Notes: generated by a model from the sequence alone, not told the origin. DNA of 64,000 nucleotides from Epiperipatus broadwayi (GCA_028023455.1 JAQFVV010000073.1:1504451-1568450); one strand, 5' to 3'; positions 47,230 to 62,691 are shown, numbered from the stretch's first letter. Translations and numbers: made by a program.

Positions 47230-47362
47230 CTTTTATTATTAGATATATAATTGAAATAGAAAATCATATAATATTACAACACTAAATAGAATACAATTTA
47301 TAGTAAAATTCTATCACAATCATGGTTTCATCTATTAACAAATAGATCTTCTCAAGTGAAAT
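47230..47362. repeat. R5 repeat copy 2
   Basis: Same order of blocks as 20335-20480. It ends where the PLE relic begins, so it may belong to the same insertion or simply abut it. Confidence 0.45.
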
Positions 47363-48130
47363 TCAAAATACATACAATCATATATATTTCATGTGATGGA
47401 TCAACCTTGGTATCAGAAAATGGTGGTATTGATAGGAATAAAAGAAAAAATGATAGGCCTACATTGAACATAAAAGGGGCAAAGGAAAAAGAGTTGCAGA
47501 TCCAGAAGGAATACATTGAATATGGATATAATGGTAGGGTTGTAAGAATTATATTGAGGGATAGAAGAGGATGGAAGAAAGTTAGCAATAGAAATAAAAG
47601 AAAAAATAAGAAAGGGATTTCTATTCCATATTCAAAGGAAGTTTATAGAATGCTGAATGATAGGAAAAAATAAATGAGAATATAGGTATAGTATGGAAAA
47701 ATAGTCAAGTTTTAAAAAAGTTAGTGAGTAATGCAAAAATGAGAAATGATAGGAGTGATAAGATAGGAATTGTTTATAAAATTATGTGCAAAAGATGTAT
47801 GATGGTATATATAGGTCAGTCAGTGAAAAGTAAGATAGAGAGATGTAAGAAGTATGACAGAGCAATAAATAGGAGAGATCAGGACCATTTTGCTATTTTT
47901 TAGAAACAGGGCATGTTAAGAAATGTGAAGAAAGTATTGAGTTTATCAAATATTGTAGAAATTATAAAAAAGGAAAGTGTATGAGACAATGTATATACAA
48001 GAAAATAAAGAAAAATGTATGAATTTAGTATAAGGTTTAATAAAGTTGGGAGGAAAATGGGTATTAAATAAAAATTGGAAAGTAAAAGTTGGGACGAAAA
48101 TGGGTATTAAATAAAAATTGGAAAGTATGA
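47356..48130 (+). pseudogene. Penelope-like C-terminal region with GIY-YIG, decayed
   Basis: An open frame at 47356-47673 ends in GISIPYSKEVYRMLNDRKK, the IPY..G linker between reverse transcriptase and nuclease of Penelope-like proteins. After a stop and frame changes, IGIVYKIMCKRCMMVYIGQS (47770-47830) is an unmistakable GIY-YIG start, followed by a stop and TGHVKKCEES and FIKYCRNY in other frames. At least three breaks are present, so it is inactive. The upstream reverse transcriptase is not recognisable. It shares text with the 13.9-14.5-kb relic. A 43-bp tandem duplication (48042-48084 and 48085-48127) lies in the 3' non-coding end. Confidence 0.7.
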
Positions 48131-50026
48131 AAACATTTTTTAGGGTTGGGATTGGCCAATAGAGGATATTCTAGATGATATGTAAATCATATGACATTTT
48201 TTGAATTATTATAACATCTTGACAAGGTTCAATTTTGAATGAAAGTCGATTTGATGGAAATAAATTTTTAATTTAATTATGTAGTTGTCTATTAAATTGA
48301 TTATATTCAGTTCAGGAGAAATTGTAACCTTACAGTTACTACTGAAATTGTCTAATCTAATTTTATTGGCTTTATTTTTTATAGTTTAGCAAATATATTC
48401 ATACCTATCATGGGTTAAAATGCATATAATATAATCAAAAAACAAGTCCAAAAGTTCTCAGATTAATAATACTTAAGAAAAAATATAATTTTATAAAAGA
48501 TTTAAAAATGGTTACACAAGCAGATTTTTTTAATTAAAGTTTATATAGAAATATATATTTGGGTGTTATTGTCATTATTATTATTAGGGAAAGTTGTTTA
48601 TCTAATTGTATAAACAAATAGAGGTACACACACATAAAAGAAATATTTTATAAAAGAATACAGAATAAAATAATAAATCTGACATTACAGCACAGAATAT
48701 TTTAAAAGAAATTAATTAGATTTAACATTATATTTTACAGAAGGAATAGAACAGACAGTTCTTATATTTTGGGTGCTTGCGTGAAAGTTTATGCATATAT
48801 ATTTAGCAAAATTGATTTAATTTGCTTAATTTAAAAGAATATTTATTTGATAATATAATTTAATTATTAAAACGTCAATTTAAAATTAATTAAAATAAAC
48901 ATCTGAGAACTTTTAAGGGTTAATAGATTATTTGTCTTAAATAAATGACTGTAAAATTATTTTAAACCCAGAAACAAAATGAAGCATTTGAAAAATATGA
49001 AATTATTATTTCTTTTTTTTCTTTATTTTGAACAATGTTCATAAAATTATCACATTCATACAAAACCAGACAATATACAATGGGAAATATCTAATCCAGA
49101 CAACTCATCAAAAGGTATAAACAACCGTGATTTAAAAAAATCAGCCAATCTTTTATGAAATTTTAGTGCATTCAAAACCTAAGTAAGTTAAAAAACTTTA
49201 AATAGCAATTTTGTTTGTTTTCATCATTGTAGTCAAGTAGACTAACTCAGTCTAGTCATTTTGTCTTACTTTGGCAAAATTGTTTTCTCATCTGATTAAG
49301 AAAAAAAAAAAACAGCAACAAATAAACAAGAAACTATCACTGATTATTATTTCAAGAAATTTTCATTTATTACAATCAAATGATAATGGTAACTTTGATA
49401 AATTTACTCTTGGAATATGTCTAACAACTTCAATTAAATTGTTGATCTTTGCATTTTAAAATAATGGTAAATTAGCTGATATTTTTATAAAATTATGTGT
49501 CTCAACTTCTTAAAATAATGGTATTATAGATGATCTCATCATGAATTATTGAAAGAAAATCTTCAAGTAATAAGTTCAAATCAAAGACACTATCATAAAC
49601 TTTGTAGCTTGGTGAAATGCTGAACTTTAATTAAAATCAATTTAATCAATATATTTCTGGATTATAGCTTATTTGCTTGGTTATATAAAAAAACCTGAAC
49701 TAGTTTAGCAACAGAGATTAAATATCTATAAACTAATGAATTAATCAAATACTTCAAATGAAAGAAATCCTGAATGCCAATCCTTTGAATATAAAATTAT
49801 ACTGTCTTTTCAAATGGATTAAATTGCTTTATATAATAAACTATGATTCACTTCTAGTGTTTGAAGAAGTGGATAATAAATTATAAATGCCAAATGTTTT
49901 AATATCACTTATGGATTATGGAATGTAAAATCAAATATTGAATATTCTAAAATTGAAATTTATCAATAAATCTTCAACTAGATTAATTTATTAAATATAA
50001 CTCACATTCAATAACAAATGTGCTTA
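48131..50026. other. A+T-rich DNA without recognisable gene
   Basis: Nothing recognisable. Confidence 0.5.
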
Positions 50027-50128
50027 ATACTATGCACCTTGATGTGACAGTAGGGATCTCTACACATCTTGTGTTAAGATTTGTAGAGGTCTCTACTGTT
50101 GCATTTAGACGCATAGTCTTAAGGTTAT
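50027..50128. repeat. Hairpin related to R4
   Basis: CTTAATACTATGCACC...GACAGTAGGGATCTCTACA on the left pairs with TGTAGAGGTCTCTACTGTT...GCATAGTCTTAAGG on the right; arms are about 45 bp with mismatches. The GTAGAGAYCTCTAC text is shared with R4 at 16.7 kb and with 57.2 kb. Confidence 0.65.
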
Positions 50129-50432
50129 ATGTATTACTTAGATATTGAGTATGCACTTTACAAATTATTAATTACAACTTTAAATGTGCTTAATGAAAAC
50201 TTATTAATCTTTATATTTCATTCCATTAAGGATCAAATTACAAAAGGAAATGTTTCATATCATCTTTGATTTTTATATTATAATGTTTCCATGAATTCCC
50301 AAAAAACATTGAAATATTGTACAATATAAATATTTCCTTGGAAAAATGTTAATTATTATAACCATTGGAGTATGAACTGATGGATTACTTAGTAAACTTT
50401 ATTATAATTTCTCCTTATTAAGTTAGTTGTTG

Positions 50433-51986
<1,554 letters not shown>

Positions 51987-53487
51987 GTGTAATAAAGAAA
52001 TATAAAACTTCTCCATATATTATTATATGAATGTATAGGTAATATTTTATTAATTTTATTATTTATGATATTTGATAAGATTATCTATATGATTTACATT
52101 ATGATTAGGTTGCATTAAAATAACTACCTTTTAAACTTATATAAAATTTATGGTATTGAATTTATTATATGTTCTATAGGTTCTTAAGTTTCAATCTCAA
52201 AGTTATAAGGAGTTAATCATACTTCATTAGATAATTAGGTCTATGGTGAATACTTTATGCATCATTCCTATATACTAGTATTAATTTTAAAATGCTAGAA
52301 TATGCAATAAGGCATCTAATGATACAAATTATATTTCATTTTGTTAGTAGAGTTCTTACTCCTAATGAATAAACCTTCAAATAAATTCAGTAATGATCTT
52401 GATGTGTAATAAATAAGTCATATGTTTTAAATATCATTTAGGAGTGCAAAGCAATAATTTCACTCAGTTTTTTTTTAAAAGAGTGAAAAACTTCTCCAGT
52501 GTTATTAAATGAGGTTGATTGGATTCATTATTGGAATAAATTAATTACGAACAGCACAAAACATTTATTATTATGATTACCATTATTATTATTGTCCTCC
52601 AGTATTTAAATTGAGAATTTGGTATTAGATAAGATACTATCTACTCTTATTGAATGTCAGTGTCCTTGCAACATTGTTTGATTATATACTTTCATATTCT
52701 ATACTTAAATTAGACTTAGAGAACCAATATTAATATTTATTAATTATCATTCAGATTATAATTTATTTTATATTGTACAATAAAACAACTGTTAGTTTTA
52801 ATACTTCTATTTTGTCATTTTTAAAGAAACATCATCACTGCATATTTATGTAATAAAGGTCATATTTAAGATATTAGATTACACATAAATTTATTTAGAT
52901 TTGACATATCATTGTTACTGTTGCTATCTGAAATACAAAGGTTTAGGGTAGGATGATGTACATAAAATTATCTTTTACATATCTCATACTCTAAGTAAAT
53001 GAATAAACTTTAGATCCATACATTTATTTTCTTATTTTCTGTAAATAATTATAATTGATTCATAACCTTGAGATAAATCATTAGTTAACATTATATTTAA
53101 AATTCCTTTTCTTAGTTTAAACCCAAATTAATTTACACTTAATTAGTTCTTTTAGTAAGAAATATTATATTAAAAATATTTACCTAAAAATTTATTAAAA
53201 TTAATATCACACACATATTAAAATAACCGTGAGAAAATTATTATTTCAAATTTTGTATATCATTAAAGTATGGAAAATAATATTATCTTTTGTTCTTTGT
53301 GGAAGTAGAATCTATATGTATTGAAAGTTATTTTGGTAAATGCTTCTTTCACAGGGAACAATTATCCCATAAATCATTTCAAAAAATACCCACCTTTAAT
53401 GTCCAAAAATGTTTTCATAAGATTGATGGCCTCAAATTCAAAACAATTTATCATTTAAATTTGTTTGATTTATCTTTTTAATTTATT
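51987..53487. other. A+T-rich DNA without recognisable gene
   Basis: Nothing recognisable. A 63-codon frame at 53290-53481 on plus lies on the antisense of the next element's end and has no motif. Confidence 0.5.
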
Positions 53488-54540
53488 TTATCCATAAAAA
53501 ATAATCTCTGCATTGTTAAATAATATTTTATTATCTATATTCTGGATAATGAATACACAAAGCTGAATTATGATACTATAATACTTATTTTGAACTCTGC
53601 TGTTATAAACTTGAACTCTTTCATTAAGATGTAATTTAATTTGACTTATATAAATTTTTTGACAACTACAAGAAATCTTATGCATTATACCAGGAATACA
53701 TTTGTCATTAATTGTCTGTTTTGTACAATTTAATAATGGATTTAAATCAAGATCTTTCTTTCAAAAAATGTTCATACCATCCAATAAATAACTACTTTTT
53801 AAAAACCTATCATTAGCATTTAATTGTTTATTAATACAAGACCAATGATATTAGTATTAATATAATATTTCTAATAAATTCATGATTATAACTCAATTTA
53901 ATATAATTAGAGGCAGTTTGGCTTTTGTGAATATTAGAATTACTTTAAAAATGATTAAGCATTTTATTCCTATAATAAAAATTCAATTAAGAAATTTTTT
54001 TATAAATAAAAAGTTGATAACTCTCAGACTTTATATATTTTAAATTTTCTGTTTAATAAAATGACAACAAAATAAAATATTATCAACTTTATCAACACTT
54101 AAATTTAAAAATTTTAACATAGCAAAATCAAAAGAACCCACCTCATTAGTAAAATTAATATTACAATCAAAAGCATTCAATCTATCAAAAAAATCCATTT
54201 TTTCTGAATAATAATTAAATAATCATCAACATATCTAACAAATAATTAAAAAAAAACAGAAAAATTATTAATAATACTACTGTCTAAAAACAAATCAATA
54301 AAGACAGGGCACATCAATAAAGAAATAACATTACTATTAACTCATCTCTCTTTTAATCTTATAAAACACATTACCACATAAAATACAGCAAAAATTCTCT
54401 AACAACAATAGCTAATCATTAATAATCTTAATCCTATCATCAGAAAAATATTCATGCTTCCCTAAAATAGAAATACATTAATATTTTATAATCTATCATA
54501 GTATCACAAATAAGTCAGTTTGCTTTATATTGGATTGGGT
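53488..54540 (-). pseudogene. Penelope-like element C, minus-strand relic (RT and GIY-YIG)
   Basis: Minus strand, in order: an RT catalytic motif VRYVDDYL (YVDD codons 54222-54233), INFTNEVGSF and MLKFLNLSVDKVDN (the FT.E....~FLDL block), then KKDLDLNPLLNCTKQT and a GIY-YIG domain IPGIMHKISCSCQKIYISQI (53.6-53.7 kb). Y and I of the nuclease motif survive, but YIG reads YIS and there are many stops. It is an old copy, and different in sequence from PLE A. Confidence 0.65.
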
Positions 54541-54639
54541 AAAATCATGAATTTATTAAAATATTATATTTAATATCAATAAGTTTGATATCAATAAAAA
54601 TTTAAATTTTAGCAAGAATAAAAAGTTTCTTTACTATTT

Positions 54640-55090
54640 AAGTCATCAATTTATAGATGGATTTATAAGAACAGTCAGTTATTGGATGATATAAAAATTG
54701 TTTGGAAAAAAGATCTTGATTTAAATTCGTTATTAAATAGTTCAAAACGGTCAACCAATGGCAAATGTAATCTTGGCATAATTTATAAAATTCCCTACAG
54801 TTATTGCAACATTTATATAGATCAAAGCAAATTAAGTCTTAATGAATGAGTTAAAATTTATAAGAGTAGAGTAAAAATAAGTATTACTGATACCATACCT
54901 CAATTTTGTATATTTATAAACTGAATACAGGTTATAAAATAATATTTGCCAATGCAGAGGTTATATATGAAAAAAAAAAAAAATTAAAAAGAAAAGTCAG
55001 ATAAATATCAATAGTGAATCTTCTTTAATTTGAACCATCAATTTCATGAAGACATCCATTGATGTTAAAAACAGTTCGTTTTGGAAGTGA
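54640..55090 (+). pseudogene. Penelope-like element C, plus-strand relic (GIY-YIG)
   Basis: The plus strand reads SYWMI/DDIKIVW, then KKDLDLNSLLNSSKRST and LGIIYKIPYSYCNIYIDQSK, the same domain as the minus-strand relic (KKDLDLNPLLNCTKQT, GIMHKISCSCQKIYISQI). After a stop, YKIIFANAEVIYE continues, matching NKILFNNAEIIFYG on the other strand. The two copies therefore lie head to head with only their 3' portions kept, the same arrangement as PLE A. Confidence 0.65.
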
Positions 55091-55114
55091 ATGATGGGAA
55101 GGCTATTTCTATAT

Positions 55115-55258
55115 ATAAATATAATGTCATGTGAAATTTACTAAATATATTTTAAATAATAATTGAACTGCCGTCTAGCTGCCAAGTTCAATAGCTAGAG
55201 GGCAGTTCACTTATTATTTAAAATAGATTTGATAAATTTCACATGACGTTATATTTAT
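55115..55258. repeat. Hairpin with 66-bp arms
   Basis: Arms 55115-55180 and 55193-55258 pair with few mismatches around a 12-bp loop; they share AATTTAYYAAATMTATTTTAAA and GAACTGCCSTCTAGCT-like text. It lies just after the plus-strand PLE C relic. Its relation to that element is uncertain. Confidence 0.8.
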
Positions 55259-57178
55259 TCATTATTAAAATATTATTTATCATTACATATATATATATAT
55301 GTTTGTGTCTAATTTGAATTTTACTTGAGAGTATATAAATTTGTTTTTTAGTTAGTATTCTAATATTATATTATTTTCTATAGTATAAGGCAGTAGTTAA
55401 TTATATATATATATACAAAAAACGCTCTCTATTTTTTAAAAAAGCAAAATTCTAACATTAATATTGATGCATATAAAATTATATGTGCAACTGGAGTGAA
55501 ATGGTATGGAGGGGGGGGTGGTATTTACATATATTCAAACTTGATATAACTACAATTTTGCTTTTTATACCTTACCAGATAATCACCATGAGGTTTTTTT
55601 CTAAAAATAAATAATATATTACTAAATTAAAAAAAACCGTAGTTATTTTTACTGATTATCTTCACACACACCTTCAAAAACAGCTTATATCAGAGTAAAA
55701 CATTAAAGTAAATTGACAAACTATTTTTGATGCTAGGTAAATAAACTCCAAAACTAACTCTCAAGCCATTTATAAAATCTCAAATTATATTTTTTTTATA
55801 TATAAAATGGTGACTTTCTTATCTCTGTACAGTTGGCTTAACTAATATATAAGATGTAAATTCAGAATAAAACTTTGAAATTATAAAAACAGATTTAATA
55901 ATAATAAAACTGTTAAGATTTGGTATTTGTCTCTCATATAATATAATTATTTCAATAATAAGCAACTAAATAAAGAAAATATTAAATAACAGTAATTACA
56001 AAGAATAAACAAATATTATATAATTAAAAGTTATATATGAGATCAAATAATTCACACAATATAATATTTAAGTTAGTTTTAATATATTTTAGGAAGGTTT
56101 TTATTAATTAATTAATTAATTGATAAGAAATCTTACTGCTATTTATCACAGACTAATCTGTTCTAGGTTTCTTTTTCTATTTTTACTTCTTTGTCTTTTG
56201 ACTTCATATGATGATGTCTTCATTTATGCATGCTTTTCTATTTGATGAATTATTCAGTTTTTCTTGAGTCAGAAATAAATTGCTTATGAGTTGCCTGCAG
56301 ATAATATGCAGATGAGGATAACTTCTATTTAGTTCATAGGTCATTATTCAGCAACAGATAAGAGATTGGCATATTTAACTGTTCAGAGAAACATTTCAAG
56401 CAATTAGCACATAGGTGATTAGTGACATATAGACTTATGAGAAGGCCTTTAGACTGCCATGAAAAATATCTTAAACCTGAATTTTAATACTCCCATGGCT
56501 TTTGATAAATTAAATTCCCCTTCTTAATGTTCAGTATTGGCTACTTTTCAGGTTATTGGTCTTACACTCTCTATACTACAAATAGTACCAGATTGTTTAA
56601 TTGTTTTGTTACCAATCATCTTCACAGCAGAGAAAATGAAAGAAAAAGAAAATCTGCTTGACTCAGCTTTATATATAATAACCAATCTGTTATCACTGTT
56701 GTTCAATAAACAGAATTTATTTTCCATTTTAACTTTTATTTTAAAAGCTAATTTTTTAAATCTCCAATTATAATTATGTCCAGATCATTATCTTTATATG
56801 TACTGATTAAAATCATTAATATTTCATTTAAATTAATATTTGAAATACTAAACTGGCTTAATTAATATTAAAATAAAAATTACCACTACTACGAAGTTTC
56901 AGTCTTTTTAGGTATCAATGATTAATGTTTGTACAATATAACAAACTGAAGGTCAAATGGAAGAGGATCTTTTTTTATCTTAAAATAGATTGACATTGAT
57001 ATAATAAAAAGAAGCATATACTGGTTTATTTTTAAATGATTCTTTAGACTATGCTTGTTACATATCTTAAAGTATTCAAACATTTTTGTTTCATGAAAAA
57101 ATTTATATTTCTCACATTATATATTTTATAAGATGCAAAATCATTTATATGCTGATTAAAATTAAGATTTCTGCTAAT
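55259..57178. other. A+T-rich DNA without recognisable gene
   Basis: Nothing recognisable. A G-run GGGGGGG lies near 55511-55518. A 78-codon frame at 56537-56773 (two hydrophobic stretches) shows no motif and no splice context. Confidence 0.45.
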
Positions 57179-57292
57179 TAATATTTACTGAGGCTATAAC
57201 CTCGATAATATGCATATAAAATGCGATAGTAGGGAGCTCTACAGGTGTTTTAACCACAAGTTTACGCTATGGAAGAAAAGAGGGGCTTTTGA
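57179..57292. repeat. Solo arm fragment of R4
   Basis: AATATTTACTGAGGCTATAAC to GGAAGAAAAGAGGGG runs parallel to the left outer arm of the 16.7-kb palindrome (16675-16790). Only one arm is present. Confidence 0.65.
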
Positions 57293-57589
57293 GACTATGA
57301 ATATTTACTTTATTTGCAATATAACAAAGTAAATGTCAGATAGATGAAGATTTTCTTTTATCAAAAACAGGTTTATTCAATTATGTTTACAATAAAAGAA
57401 AAAATTATAAAATAACATTAAAGTTGGCAATACATTTATAAACCATTAAATTATTTAATGTCCAATATTAATAAGATTCCATGTAGAATTTACTATAAAG
57501 TGAGGAGCTAACTTCAAATCTCCTTCTTTGATATCTTTTAATTTTTGTAAAAAAATTAATTTTGGATCATGCATAACTGACTTGAAGAT

Positions 57590-58600
57590 TAGGAAGCATC
57601 AGATAAACCATAGACAGAAAGTGATGAAAGTTGCACTTCTTATAATTGCAAAATCCCCATAGGCAATAAATTCTATGAGTGTGTTGATAATTGGATGTTT
57701 TGTTGTATAAATTTGATTAATCAATATTCTACAGCCCTGAAGAGAAGAACAATCATTGAAAATGTGAAATATGGTATCATCCTCCCTATGGCAGAGTGAG
57801 CAAACAGGATCCAAAGATGAAAAACCTCTATACATCACAAGAAAGTGGCTTATTGGAAGGGCATTGAGATTAAGCTTTAGAAGGAAGTCCAAATATTTTG
57901 GCTCTAGATTACATCTTTTATATTTCTTTATAATGACAAAGTTTGTACAGGTGAGAATGCTATGATCTGGGATAATTGTTGAAAAAAAAAGAAGATAGGC
58001 ATCCCAATAACGAAGTTTCATTGGTTTTATTTGAGTTAAAGGTGTGAAAATTTTTGCAATGTCAATTAAGACTTGTGTCAGCCAACCATCATTAATTGGA
58101 GGTGGAGTATCTGTAGGATGAATAGATAGAAAAGGTCAGTCATCAGTAAAAATCCTGTTAAGTCTTGTAATGAGGTTATTTGATTTCTGTAGACAAAGAA
58201 CATGAAGTGAATGCAGTGACAAGCCATTAAGTCTTGTTGGTCTCTGCATTAGAGCAAAGAGAGTTTATATTCTGGATAACTTTTGATGAGAATTTAATGA
58301 TCGGCATGTAGTAAGCAATTCTGGGGAACAGTAACATGTTGAGAAGGGCTGCTTTTGCAAATAATGATGTATAAACTTTTGAAAGGGAATCAATTATTTT
58401 TTTTTGCAGAATTCATGATAGTGTCTTGTATTAATTTCCTCATTGCTGTATGAGAGAGACTCATTGGTAAGTCCAAAAATTTTTGTAGCATAGCTGTGAA
58501 AAGGGGTTGGTATTGATATAACAAAAATGTACATATATTTACAGATTTATCTTGAAAATATTTTTTTAGCATCTAGCTTGTAACATATCCTAGTAACATA
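57590..58600 (-). pseudogene. LINE 3' part: RT thumb and zinc-knuckle C-terminus, decayed
   Basis: Minus strand. The last piece, 57599-58021, has 140 open codons with a Cys-rich knuckle: CSLCHREDDTIFHIFNDC, that is C74-x2-C77-x8-H86-x4-C91, the type found at the C-terminus of several LINE clades. Upstream, in broken frames, LPMSLSHTAMRKLIQDTIMN and text about AALLNMLLFPRIAYYMPIIK continue the RT thumb/connection. Several stops and shifts separate them, and the palm catalytic motif is not seen. This LINE differs from the one at 23.4-24.8 kb, whose C-terminus lacks the knuckle. Confidence 0.7.
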
Positions 58601-61600
58601 TTCAGATGTATTTGTTTTATTGAGATGGATTTACATATCTATATAGTAAGTTAATTGAATAACATACAAATATGTAAAAGAGTAATTATTTACATAAATG
58701 CAAGGAGAATATCAACAATTATTTGTCACTATATAATATTTGATAATGAAATCAACATCCCATCATGTGACCCTGAAAATTAATATTAGCTTGTTTTCAT
58801 GCATACACATGGTGACCATTAATATTTAAATTAGAAATGTACAATTATATTAAAAAGTGAGAGAAAAAATTAAACCTTTTGAAAAAATGCTATTTACAGT
58901 TGAGCCAAGATATGTTTATATTGTTTCAAGTTTCATTCACATATGTTGTATACCATATATAGTGGCCCACATTTTGTTGATAAACTATGATTACAACAGA
59001 ATAGTATTAAATGTTGAATTGTAATTATACTGTACTTTTCAACATGCACACATATATAATTTAGATTTTTTTTACTTTATAGCATACATCAATAAATTAA
59101 TATATAGTATAAACTAAATTTAAAAAGCCATAATGAGATAATTATTACTAATAAATTGAGCATACATATCTACAATATATTTATTGTGTGTGTTAACTCA
59201 TTTACATTCATTCAAGAAATAAAAATAATAAAAAACATATTGTACAATAACATTATTTTTTAAAATAAAATGAATAGTGACATATCAATTTCATCACAAA
59301 CACATTCCTGAGGTTGCATTTTTTTCAATAATTTTTCCTAAGGAACATTAACAGATGTCTTATTACCATTAAACAACAGTTTTTATAGTTATATTGATGT
59401 TTTAAAATCTGTATCAGATTTGAAAGTTATATAATCACTCCTATTTGCCATTTCAGATTCTGGGTTAATTCAATAAATATGAGGAATAATGTATTGCATG
59501 AATCTTTGTTTAGAAAAAATGCTAGTAGTTGGTTCTTGTTTAATACTCTTTTGTACAATATTAATGTTATTTTCCAGTTCACACAAATTTTACATAAGAA
59601 AACAAATTAACATAATTTGGGTATATTAACCTCTTTTTTGCTGATTATTTTATTGGCTGAGTGAGGTCTAAACTTTTAATTGGTCAATTCACAAAATCAA
59701 GCATCAAAATATATTCATCTTTTAATATGATATTCACTTTAGTTTTGTTTGTAAAAAGTATATTAATAAATTGTCATGTTATGAAAGTGAACGAAAGTTT
59801 TTTCAAAAATAAATTTTTATTTATAATTATAAACATATTCACTAGCGGAAAATCTAAAACAAAATCTTATTCACCAACCAAAATGTTTTGGTGATGCCAT
59901 GATTTCTTCCCAATTTTATATTGTGAATAAGTAAATGATTTTTGCTAAAGTCTTAACTATTTTTCTAAAATAATTTTATTTTTAATAAATTTTATCAAAA
60001 TAATTTATAATTTGTCAAAAAATACTTTTAAAATGATCTAAAATATTTGTTTATCATTTTTGAAATGAAACAAAAACAAATTGTAACTTTTCAGTTATTG
60101 ACAACTATTTTCTTTGTTGTTGAAATGTAACAGCCAATAAGATTCAAGAAGAGAATGCCTACTTCTTTTATTAGTCTTTTGATGACCATTTTATTGATTT
60201 TTTACTTGTAAAATAATTCAAGAGAAGGCAGAATCTTATGGAACTTTTTATAATTTTTCAAATGACAGTAAAACCTTAACCGTACCATTAAAAGTGATGG
60301 GATTTGGACAGTCAGAAGCCGATGCCAAATCATCACGTTTTTAACAATGACTACCAAAAAGTAGGTTAATGGTATTTTCTAATAATAAGTACAGATCAGT
60401 CTACAGATGTTTGGTGGATTTTGTTCTTTGTTCTCCAATTTGTGAGATTACTTTGAGAAATGTTTTGGATTTTTTTTTTACTTTATCAAAGATTTCTGGT
60501 TATTCTTATACAATAATTCTATAACAATTATTTAAAACCAAAAATATACAAATATACATTTTGATTTTATCTGTTAAACATTTTATTTTTAAAAATAGAA
60601 CTTAATAAATTCATCTGGATTGTTAATGAAGAAAACTATAGCCAGTACAATATCTATACTTTGTGGAACTCATCATTTTGTTAGGATCTTTTGAGATATT
60701 TAAAAAATTATAAAATCCAACCTTCATTGTTTATAATGAAATTTTATAGATTTATAAAGGCTTCACATCTATTTATTTCCATTTTAAAAATAAATTTCAG
60801 TAAATAAATATTTTGTAAATTTTCTGAACAATTTTTCTATCTGCTGGTGAAAAAGTCCTTTGTTCTCATTACTGATTTATTTTATTACTTCTTTCAATAT
60901 TTTCAAATTTCAAATATAATTTTTTAATATATTTCATTTATATACTTAAATTTCTAAGAAATCAAATCCAATTTATTGAGTTTTTGTATAAAATAAAGAT
61001 TTGACACTAAAATCAAAGGTTGAGCATTGACAAAAACTGCCACTAGGGTTAGCAATAAACAAATCTCAAATTGTTAGAGAGTTACATTCTTGAATCTTTA
61101 AGCTTTCTGATTCAATAGTGAAAATGTTTTAACAGTTTTTATTTTAACTTTCATTTTATTATTTAAGAAAGATATTACATTTTATAAATCTTTTAGCTTT
61201 ATACTCATGTAAGTACTATACTACATCAAAGTGATAAATAACGTATAGGTGTTTTCAATTTAACTCGAAACATTAAACATGATCACATATAGATTTTCAA
61301 AATAGAAAAAAATATTTATTGAATTATCATAAAATTTATTAAACTTATGAAATTTTAATGTTATGTTGTCTTCATTTATATTTTAATATAGCATATGTTG
61401 CAGCTTCTCTGTAGATTAAAAATTAGAAATATGCTTAAATCTAGTCTATGTGTGCATTTTATGATTACATAGTATGCATATGTCCATATATAGATAAAGA
61501 TAAAATAGCTTTCAAATATCATTGCAAATTAAAAACCAATCATGCATTCCTTAACATAAGAATAATAAAGAAGATATTACTTATGAATTTAGTTAACTCA

Positions 61601-62556
61601 GCTTTTGATGCTTCATTTTATACTTAAAAATAGTTAGGTGTATTGGTCAGTAATGGGTTGACTAGCTAAGTTCTTGTAAATCAGCTATTGAAATAAAAAA
61701 TCTAGGCTGGTCTGAAAATCGTCAACTACTCAAAAATGTTTAGGTTATTCTATATTATGAGAACTATAAGTAGAGTGATTTATATTATGCGTGTATATAA
61801 ATAGAAGTTAAGTAATTTTTTCGGTCAAAAAGTTAATGTTTTTCAACTTATTATTTTCTTTTAACAAATTGTTATCATCCAAATGACTACCTATTTCTAA
61901 AAACCACTGAAGTGAAAATAATTGCATATTAATTATTTTATAATAATAATAAAAAATTAAAATTTAATATTTCAATATAATTTTTTTTATCTATCAAATA
62001 ATAAGATAATTAAAAAGATGACATTTAATTTAAAAATTTAGTTTGGTAATAGAATCTTTTTAGGTTAAACTAAGCATATAAAAATAATAAAATCTGACAT
62101 TTTAATTTCATCTTTCTTTCACCTCTGCTAGTTAGGATAAAAACAGATTTTGTTATGGTAATGCCAAATCATTTTCTTTATATAAACAGCATTTGATAAT
62201 GTAAATATTTTTATTAATCTTTATAATATAAAATTTATCACCTTTCTTTATATGTATTTTTTTTTTTACATGGTCGCAGTATTTTACTTATCAGAGTCTC
62301 TATTTAAATTATTATCGCTTCCAGTTTTGATCTATTATTAAAATGTTAATGATTCATTTGTTTTAGGTATAATATTTTTTTAATGGAAACAAAAGAACTA
62401 AGTTACGTTAGTTTAAACTACAAAATCAGTCAAACCAAATAAAACGTAACATTATAAAAGTGAAGTCTTATGAAAGTATAGTATAAAATTTGGCAAAAAA
62501 AAAAAAAAAAAAACCTGTCTGATTGTATCTATAAAAGTGTATGATTATGACGTTTT
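58601..62556. other. Long A+T-rich stretch without recognisable gene
   Basis: No gene, RNA or named repeat. A 20-base A run is at 62495-62513. Open frames are short and biased as expected for A/T-rich DNA. Confidence 0.5.
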
Positions 62557-62691
62557 ACTTGTAGTTGCTATTTTTTTTTCTCATGTGTCATAGCATCAGC
62601 CGGCAAGCGAACCCGCTAATCCGGGACAACTGCTTATAAAGCAGCCGTCGCTGACCTCTCGACCACCAACGCTTGACTTGTAGTTACTATT
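62557..62691 (-). mobile_element. SINE1 copy with 16-bp target duplication
   Basis: ACTTGTAGTTGCTATT at 62557-62572 and ACTTGTAGTTACTATT at 62676-62691 differ at one base and flank a minus-strand SINE1 with an A tail (a T run on plus). Its tRNA-like head keeps the A-box-like GGTCGAGAGGTC and the B-box-like GGGTTCGCTTGCC. Confidence 0.85.
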
